Below, piece by piece: positions 44,275 through 49,518 of a DNA stretch of 49,518 bases (its first letter is position 1; every line of letters begins with the position of its first letter). The notes beneath the pieces are model-generated. The model searched no databases, was not told the origin of the DNA, and was given only the letters and a program-made list of their open reading frames with translations. The stretch comes from Chitinophagaceae bacterium UBA7600 (GTDB lineage: Bacteria > Bacteroidota > Bacteroidia > Chitinophagales > Chitinophagaceae): positions 1 to 49,518 of the forward strand of contig DLKC01000090.1 in the NCBI GenBank assembly GCA_002478885.1, read 5' to 3'. The position numbers and the translations under genes are program-made.

Positions 44275-44598
44275 TGATCGTGAGTAGTGAATGTGGAATC
44301 GTCAGACGTCAAACGGGAGATTGTGAATAGTCAATCGTGAATGGTGAATGGGGAATGGTGAGACGTCAACGTGAGACGTCAGACGGGAGGCGGGGATGGT
44401 GAATAGTCAATCGTGAATGGTGAATCGGGGATGGTGAGACGTCAGACGGGAGACGGGAATGGTGAATAGTCAATTTTGAATGGTGAATGGGGAATGGTGA
44501 GAGGTCAGACGTCAGACGTCAATGTGAAACGTGGGAGGGCAGATCGTGAATGGTGAATGATGAATGGGGAATCGTGAGACGTCAGACGTCAGACGTCA
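44275..44598. repeat. Degenerate tandem repeat block (GTGAATGGTGAAT / AGACGTCAGACGT)
   Basis: The block alternates GTGAATGGTGAATGGGGAAT-type and GTGAGACGTCAGACGT-type motifs. A larger period is visible from GAATAGTCAAT at 44325, 44401 and 44464 (76 and 63 bp apart). It contains many GACGTC palindromes. No coding potential is evident. A shorter piece of the same kind is at 49349-49390. It is not CRISPR: there are no unique spacers. Confidence 0.9.
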
Positions 44599-44604
44599 GA
44601 GGAA

Positions 44605-44853
44605 TTAGTTTTTCGAGATAACGCGGAACCGGGGGCTGTTGATGAGCCCGGCGTTGAAAAGGATCTTAAGTGTGGCGGTAAGGTGTACCGGTATGGCAAT
44701 ATTGTCCTGCACGTCAAATACTTCGTGGCTTGCAGCAAAGGTTTCGAATGATTCGAAGCCGAGGAGGAGGTTAAATACAGTACGGATCTCCTGTTGGGTC
44801 CTGCGTTTGCTGTAGCATCCTTTTTTCTGCGGTAACAATAGTTCTCTGCCCAT
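44605..44853 (-). CDS. Small protein of unknown function
   Basis: 82 residues, ATG at 44853. The N-terminal quarter is basic (LLLPQKKGCYSKRRTQQEIR). The rest reads like a folded domain with ordered hydrophobic residues: FNLLLGFESFETFAASHEVF, DVQDNIAIPVHLTATL and NAGLINSPRFRVISKN. There are no membrane segments. It lies immediately beside the tandem-repeat block, whose last units end 7 bp past its stop. I do not recognise it; the composition favours a real gene over chance, but only moderately. Confidence 0.5.
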   Translation of the reverse strand: MGRELLLPQKKGCYSKRRTQQEIRTVFNLLLGFESFETFAASHEVFDVQDNIAIPVHLTATLKILFNAGLINSPRFRVISKN

Positions 44854-45536
44854 GATATCTTGTTAAGTTTGAGATGTCTGATTGCAGCACAGTATTCTGT
44901 ATTTATCATGTAAGGAATAAGACTGGCTACGGCGGGCAATAACAACTTCCTATCAAAAATAACTGCTTGTCATATTGATAAAAACTTCAATGGCGCTACA
45001 AACAACCGTCAGGTCCTGTATATTCTTTACAATCGGGAAAGGGTTTGAAAATTACTTTGTTGTATTCATGGAGGCGGGATGATTAAAATTAAGATTTTTT
45101 ATTTGGTATCTCCAAATTGAATTACCGCATTTTATGCACAAAAAAACAGGATGCTGTGGATTATTCTTTGTTCGGTTGGGGCGAACAGGTCTTTGCATGC
45201 CCGTTTTACCCGGCGGGAAATGCAGGTGATAAAAAGCAGCCCCGGGTTTAGGAAAAGGCCTGTAAAACATAGATAAAACATATACACATGTTATTGATAA
45301 CTAGTTTTGACCGATTGCGATCTTTTCGTTTATATTGCCATAGCGAAACAGTAAGCGGATTTAATTGGTATTGCCTGGTAGTTTTTGAAGTGCCCGTTGC
45401 AATGTTTAATTTAATCGGTAATTTCGTTTAACAATGCCCGCGTTTCTTACAAGGAGACGGCGTTTATCCCAACACATTGAAAACTAACTGTAACCATTGT
45501 CAACACCAGTTGCCGTAATTCTTATTTAAATAAACG
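44854..45536. other. Long intergenic region before the capsule operon
   Basis: 683 bp. It holds a promoter-like site at 45306-45337 and an AT-rich leader to the first capsule gene at 45537. Minus-strand frames of about 70 codons here show no protein-like features. No element copies were found. A long untranslated leader of about 200 nt would suit UpxY-type control of transcription, but no specific structure was identified. Confidence 0.55.
45306..45337 (+). promoter_or_regulatory. Probable promoter of the capsule operon
   Basis: TTTG at 45306-45309 and TATATTG at 45331-45337, with 21 bp between, near the Bacteroidota consensus TTTG / TAnnTTTG. It lies about 200 bp before the first gene. Confidence 0.5.
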
Positions 45537-46325
45537 ATGCGATATCCTGTAAAGATGATTGTACAAAAAAGTGCCGGGAAAATGGTTTTATGGGTATGTG
45601 TGGCTTTTAGTATAGTGCAATCCTTTTCTTCCTGTATCAGCACCAAAGGCACCACGTATTTTAATGACCTGCCCGATTCCGCATTGATCAAACTGGATCA
45701 TATTGAGCCGCCACGGCCCATTATACAGGTAAGCGATGTGCTTGACATACAACTCAGCGGTGACAATGAAAAGACGGTACAATATATTACCCAGCATTTT
45801 GTCGGCGCTACGGCGGGAAGCCTGCAGGTGATCGTGGATGTTAACGGCAATATAGAGTTGCCGCAGCTTGGCATGATCAAAGTTGCCGGCCTTACCCGCG
45901 AGGAATTTAAAGATACCATCACCAAAGCTTACCAGACTTTCCTTATTAACCCGATCGTAAATGTGAAGTTTGGGAATTTCCGGTTTACGATCATGGGCGA
46001 AGTGAGGAGCCCGGGCAATTTTAGTGTCACCAACGAAAAGGAGAGCATTTTTGAGGCCCTCGCGCAGGCGGGAGACCTTACGGAATATGCCGTAAGGGAC
46101 AAGGTGCGCATCCTGAGGGATGTGAACGGGGAGCGGGTCATCAAGGAGGTTAACCTTTATGATAACAGCATCCTGAATTCGCCCGATTATTATCTTCACC
46201 GGTACGACCTGATCTATGTTTCCGCCAAACCGCTGAAGGCTATTAACCAGAATATGCAACGTACTACGCTCTATCTTGGCTTTATCACCACCATCCTGGC
46301 ATTTGTTACCTTAATTACCAAATAA
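45537..46325 (+). CDS. Polysaccharide export lipoprotein (Wza-like, SLBB)
   Basis: 262 residues. The lipobox FSSC places the lipidated Cys at residue 33. The poly-export domain (about 60-145: ISDVLDIQLSGDN-type start, then GNIELPQLGMIKVAGLT) is followed by one SLBB domain (about 145-235: FTIMGEVRSPGNFSV and IFEALAQAGDLTEYAVRD). A hydrophobic C-terminal helix (TTLYLGFITTILAFVTLITK) may cross the outer membrane as in Wza. It would form the outer-membrane exit pore for capsule or exopolysaccharide. The Wzc-like gene starts 5 bp downstream. Confidence 0.93.
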   Translation: MRYPVKMIVQKSAGKMVLWVCVAFSIVQSFSSCISTKGTTYFNDLPDSALIKLDHIEPPRPIIQVSDVLDIQLSGDNEKTVQYITQHFVGATAGSLQVIVDVNGNIELPQLGMIKVAGLTREEFKDTITKAYQTFLINPIVNVKFGNFRFTIMGEVRSPGNFSVTNEKESIFEALAQAGDLTEYAVRDKVRILRDVNGERVIKEVNLYDNSILNSPDYYLHRYDLIYVSAKPLKAINQNMQRTTLYLGFITTILAFVTLITK

Positions 46326-46330
46326 GCAGC

Positions 46331-48754
46331 ATGAGCTATCCTGTTACAGAGACCGATGGTAATGAACCGGTGGCGACATCGGGGGGCACGCAATTCGACA
46401 TCAAGAAGTTTATCTTCAAACTGATCGGCTTCCTGCCCTGGATCATCCTGTCTGTAATTATCGCTTATTCGATCGCCAAGATCTATCTCCGGTACACCCC
46501 TGAAGTGCACCGGGTGTCGGCCAACCTGCTGATCAAAGACCAGGAGGAGTCGTCCCCTGAGAACAATATCCTTCGTGAACTGGGCGTAAACCCCGGCGGC
46601 AAGGAACTCCAGAACCAGATTGATATACTGCAGTCATATGAACTAGCGGAGACGGTGGTGGATTCACTGAACCTGCAGATCAGCATTTACACACAGGGAC
46701 GGATCTCTTCTTCGCTGATGTACGGACAAGCAGCACCAATTTTTATCCATACAATCCGGTCTGATTCCGCTGAGTTTCGCCCCAACGGATGGCTTTTATA
46801 CCTTGGCAAAGACAGTTTTAACCTGGTGCAGGGCACCAGCAGCACGGCGTACCCGTATAACGACACGATTAAACTGGCCGGACGCCGGGTATGGGTGGAG
46901 CGCAATTACCATGTTAAGGCAGATGAAAACGGTTATTTCCTGAGCGTAAGTGATTCGCGTTCGGTGGCATTGGGCATCAGTTCATCGGTTACCGTCACCA
47001 AGCTGCACGAAATGAGCGGGATCCTTGAGATCGCCATGCTGGACCAAACGCCGCAACGGGCCGTTGATATTATTAACACCCTGATCGACGTGTTTAATAC
47101 GGAGAGCATTAACGACAAAAAACTGGGAGGCAACAAAACCAGCAGTTTTCTTGATGAAAGGGTGAGTTCGGTGGAAGCTGAACTGGATGAACTGGAGTCG
47201 GAAGCCGAGGATTATAAACGGGTGAACAAATTTAACGAAGTGGGAGAGCTTGGTACGCGATTCCTGCAGCAATCGCTTGGCTATGAGCAAACGCAGGTAA
47301 TACAAAAGGGCCAGCTTGAATTGCTGGCGGCATTGGAACAATATATCAAAAGTCCTAAGAACCTGACCGATATTATCCCGACTGATTTTGGGGTAAAAGA
47401 TGCCACTTTAAGTGGCCTTGTGGCGAAATACAACCAGGCTGTGCTGGATTACCAGCAACAAGCCAAGATCAGTACGGCAAAAGACCCGGTACTGGGCAGG
47501 ATGAAGGGAGAATTGGGAGAGATCAGGTCCGGCATCCTGAAAAATATCAGCAGTATCCGGGAAAGTTTCAATCTGGTGCTCGACCAGGCAAAAGCCAAAG
47601 AGGCCGAGTATGATCAGAAATTTGACGCAGTTCCCGAAAAAGAACGCACCTATCTCAAGCTAAAGCGGCAGATCGGCGTAAAGGAACAGTTGTATCTTTT
47701 CCTGCTGCAGAAGAAAGAAGAAACGGAACTGTCGCTGGTATCGACGATCAATAATACCAGGATCGTTGAATCGGCCTTTGACAAGGGGATCGTGCTGCCC
47801 AAGTCGGACCAGGTGATCATGTTTGCGCTTCTTATCGGAATGATTATACCAGTGGTAATCATGTTGTTGCTTGATTTTTTTAATAATAAAATAGAAGACC
47901 GGAAACAGATAGAAGAAGGGACAAGGGTTCCGATCATCGGGGAGCTGACCTATAACAGCAATATGAAGAACCGGATCGTGCATACCAAAAAGAGATCGAG
48001 CCTTGCCGAACAGTTCCGGCTGATCGTTACCAACCTGCAGTATGTCGCATCTGAAAGCCCCAGCAAGGTAATCATGGTTACTTCATTTATGAGCGGCGAG
48101 GGAAAAAGCTTCGCGTCCACCAATCTTGCCGTGGCCCTGTCTGCCGGCAAATCGAAGGTTCTGCTGATAGAAATGGACCTGCGCAAACCCAAACTGAGCC
48201 GTTATCTTGACAGCAAACCGGAATTCGGGTTGACCGATTACCTGGTCAACGGGGTGGCTTTTGACCGGCTGATCACCCGGCTCAGCCCTTCTGAAAATGT
48301 GGATATCATCAGTTGCGGCCCTGTACCACCCAATCCCAACGAATTGTTGCTGCACCATGGGCTGGAAACACTTTTTGCCTATGCAAGGGAGCAATACAAG
48401 TTTATCGTAATCGATACTTCCCCGGTGGGGTTGGTGGCGGATGCTTTCCTGATCAACCGTTTCTCGGATGTGACCCTTTTTATCGTGCGGCATAAATATT
48501 CTTTTAAAACAACGCTGAAGTTTATCGACCGGATGTCGCAGGAGGAGAAGATGAAACGAATGAATATCGTGGTGAACGGGATCAGGGAGCAAAAAGGACT
48601 CGGATACGGCTATGGTTATGGCTACGGGTATGGTTATGGCTATGGTTACGGGTATGGCTACGGGTATGGATATACACAGGGATCAGGTTATTATCCCGAG
48701 GATGACCAGCCTAAAAAATGGAGCGCATTGTTCCGCAAAAGGAGAAAAAAATAA
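46331..48754 (+). CDS. Wzc-like polysaccharide co-polymerase and tyrosine autokinase with poly-Gly-Tyr tail
   Basis: 807 residues. The N-terminal Wzz domain has membrane helices near 35-55 and 500-520. A long coiled-coil region lies between them (about 270-460). The BY-kinase domain has Walker A SGEGKS at 588-593, Walker A' LLIEMDLRKPKL and Walker B FIVIDTSPVG. Residues 758-781 are twelve perfect Gly-Tyr pairs, followed by a short basic end. In Wzc-type kinases a C-terminal tyrosine cluster is autophosphorylated and controls chain length and export. Here the cluster is unusually regular. It is encoded 5 bp after the Wza-like gene. Confidence 0.95.
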   Translation: MSYPVTETDGNEPVATSGGTQFDIKKFIFKLIGFLPWIILSVIIAYSIAKIYLRYTPEVHRVSANLLIKDQEESSPENNILRELGVNPGGKELQNQIDILQSYELAETVVDSLNLQISIYTQGRISSSLMYGQAAPIFIHTIRSDSAEFRPNGWLLYLGKDSFNLVQGTSSTAYPYNDTIKLAGRRVWVERNYHVKADENGYFLSVSDSRSVALGISSSVTVTKLHEMSGILEIAMLDQTPQRAVDIINTLIDVFNTESINDKKLGGNKTSSFLDERVSSVEAELDELESEAEDYKRVNKFNEVGELGTRFLQQSLGYEQTQVIQKGQLELLAALEQYIKSPKNLTDIIPTDFGVKDATLSGLVAKYNQAVLDYQQQAKISTAKDPVLGRMKGELGEIRSGILKNISSIRESFNLVLDQAKAKEAEYDQKFDAVPEKERTYLKLKRQIGVKEQLYLFLLQKKEETELSLVSTINNTRIVESAFDKGIVLPKSDQVIMFALLIGMIIPVVIMLLLDFFNNKIEDRKQIEEGTRVPIIGELTYNSNMKNRIVHTKKRSSLAEQFRLIVTNLQYVASESPSKVIMVTSFMSGEGKSFASTNLAVALSAGKSKVLLIEMDLRKPKLSRYLDSKPEFGLTDYLVNGVAFDRLITRLSPSENVDIISCGPVPPNPNELLLHHGLETLFAYAREQYKFIVIDTSPVGLVADAFLINRFSDVTLFIVRHKYSFKTTLKFIDRMSQEEKMKRMNIVVNGIREQKGLGYGYGYGYGYGYGYGYGYGYGYGYTQGSGYYPEDDQPKKWSALFRKRRKK
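48602..48673 (+). repeat. In-gene tandem repeat encoding (Gly-Tyr)12
   Basis: 72 bp of GGN-TAY pairs with mixed third bases (GGA/GGC/GGT/GGG and TAT/TAC). Higher-order 18-bp blocks are visible. The length can change in 6-bp steps without a frameshift. Confidence 0.95.
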
Positions 48755-48827
48755 CTCTGCGCTATTTACATATTTTCTTCCGCTGCTCTTTCACGCTGTG
48801 ACTGAGGTGGCGAAGCTGTATAAAGTT

Positions 48828-49352
48828 ATGAATGAAGTGATCAAAAACTGGTATGCTGTCTATACCAAACCGAGGTGGGAGAAGAAGGTGAGCAACCGGC
48901 TTTTGCAAAAGGGGATCGGTTGCTGGTGCCCGTTACAGAAGGTAGAACGCCAGTGGAGTGACCGCAGGAAGATCATTGAAGACCCGGTTTTCAAGTCTTA
49001 TGTCTTTGTACAGATCACAGAACCGGAAAAGCTCCCGGTATTACAGACTGACGGGGTTTTGCGTTTTGTACATTTTCTGGGTAAACCCGCGATCATTAAA
49101 GACTGGGAGATCGATAATATCAAAAGCTACCTCCTGGAAAAGGACGCCAAGATCTCGGTGCAGGGCCTCCAGGGTTTCCGGGAAAATGATAAGGTGGTGA
49201 TCCGCCATGGGATATTCTCGGATAATACCGGGACTGTACTGCGCGCTGCCAATAAAAAGGTTTATATCAAACTGGAGAGTCTTGGGCAGGTGATGGTGGT
49301 AGAGTTCCCGGCTGCATTTGTGGCACATCAGCGCGTGGGAACTGAAACGTGA
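48828..49352 (+). CDS. UpxY-type NusG-like transcription antiterminator
   Basis: 174 residues from the ATG at 48828 (MNEVIKNWYAVYTKPRWEKK). The longer frame to 48612 only reads the Gly-Tyr repeat in another phase. The NGN domain covers about 5-105, with KSYVFVQITEPEKLPVLQTDGVLRFVHF. The KOW part has FRENDKVVIRHGIFSDNTGTV. RfaH/UpxY-type proteins bind RNA polymerase at the start of long surface-polysaccharide operons and prevent early termination. In Bacteroides it is usually the first gene; here it is third, 73 bp after the Wzc-like gene. Glycosyltransferase genes probably follow beyond the window. Confidence 0.93.
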   Translation: MNEVIKNWYAVYTKPRWEKKVSNRLLQKGIGCWCPLQKVERQWSDRRKIIEDPVFKSYVFVQITEPEKLPVLQTDGVLRFVHFLGKPAIIKDWEIDNIKSYLLEKDAKISVQGLQGFRENDKVVIRHGIFSDNTGTVLRAANKKVYIKLESLGQVMVVEFPAAFVAHQRVGTET

Positions 49353-49390
49353 AACGTGAGATGGGATGGTCGATAGTGAATGGTTAATAG
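49349..49390. repeat. Short copy of the GTGAAT/GTGAGA repeat
   Basis: GAAACGTGAAACGTGAGATG followed by GATAGTGAATGGTTAATAG. It is the same style as the block at 44275-44598. It follows the UpxY gene and overlaps its last codon. Confidence 0.7.
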
Positions 49391-49467
49391 CCGGTTATTT
49401 TTTGTCATTATTAATATCGTGGGTGCATGTGTTTTTGAATGGTCGTTCAAAGATTTGGTTTGTCACT

Positions 49468-49489
49468 TTCTTTGTCTTGAAACAAAGAA
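49468..49489. other. Perfect 8-bp hairpin
   Basis: TTCTTTGT (49468-49475) and ACAAAGAA (49482-49489) with a 6-nt loop. It looks like a common Bacteroidota intergenic sequence. There is no T run, so it is not a clear terminator. Confidence 0.5.
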
Positions 49490-49518
49490 GTAACCTCCGC
49501 CTGTCAAGGGCAGTCGGG

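Noticed and set aside
44275..44598. CRISPR array
   Set aside because: Motifs are adjacent and degenerate with no unique spacers of constant length, and there are no cas genes.
45052..45270. 72-codon minus-strand frame in the capsule upstream region
   Set aside because: The composition is not protein-like and no start context or neighbour supports it.
48612..48827. Longer N-terminus for the UpxY-type protein
   Set aside because: The extension is the Gly-Tyr repeat read in another phase (Met/Ala/Thr/Gly-rich) and lies inside the Wzc-like gene. Homology begins at 48828.

Overview
The window comes from a member of the Bacteroidota, most likely family Chitinophagaceae. The evidence is the type IX secretion signatures (PKD adhesin with a type B tail, PorP/SprF protein, type A tail), a DUF6427-type membrane protein, Bacteroidota-type promoter boxes (TTTG / TAnnTTTG) and a UpxY-type antiterminator in a capsule operon. 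Family level is inference. No rRNA, tRNA, CRISPR array, integrase or transposase was seen.

Layout. 0-5.4 kb: surface and secretion genes (3' end of a PKD adhesin, PorP/SprF, a peroxiredoxin, a lone type A sorting domain). 5.4-22.9 kb: mostly housekeeping genes (SdiA-regulated-like lipoprotein, an HD domain fused to a Pycsar-effector-like membrane module, rlmH, rhomboid protease, tilS, a secreted GH2 beta-glucuronidase, glnS, dsbD with a separate DsbD-alpha protein, purQ, DUF6427 protein, a secreted unknown, kup). 22.9-29.2 kb: a TonB receptor with a YncE-like propeller, ilvA, a membrane protein and a methyltransferase. 29.2-42.4 kb: one long leftward leucine/isoleucine/valine cluster, leuA - double ABC ATPase - leuB - ilvE - ilvD - dinB-like - ilvB - ilvN - PfpI-like - VOC - ilvC, closed by a strong terminator. 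42.5-44.1 kb: a large helical protein of unknown function. 44.2-44.6 kb: a degenerate tandem-repeat block. 45.3-49.4 kb: the start of a capsule/exopolysaccharide operon (Wza-like, Wzc-like with a Gly-Tyr tail, UpxY).

The most interesting signals are regulatory. Two unannotated leader peptides sit in the branched-chain cluster. A 32-residue leader with a Leu/Val/Ile run precedes an intrinsic terminator and ilvE, and its Gly-Gly-Gly codons can pair with the terminator stem as an antiterminator. A 13-residue leader with three consecutive Leu codons lies across a hairpin before leuA. Together they look like ribosome-mediated attenuators of the two halves of the cluster.

The window also carries a dispersed intergenic element of about 55-60 bp. 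Its core 11-mer GTGCGACGCAA (palindromic centre TGCGWCGCA) occurs exactly 12 times and with one change twice more, plus some degenerate copies. Nearly every intergenic gap of more than about 90 bp in the ilv part has a copy, and orientations largely alternate. I do not recognise this element.
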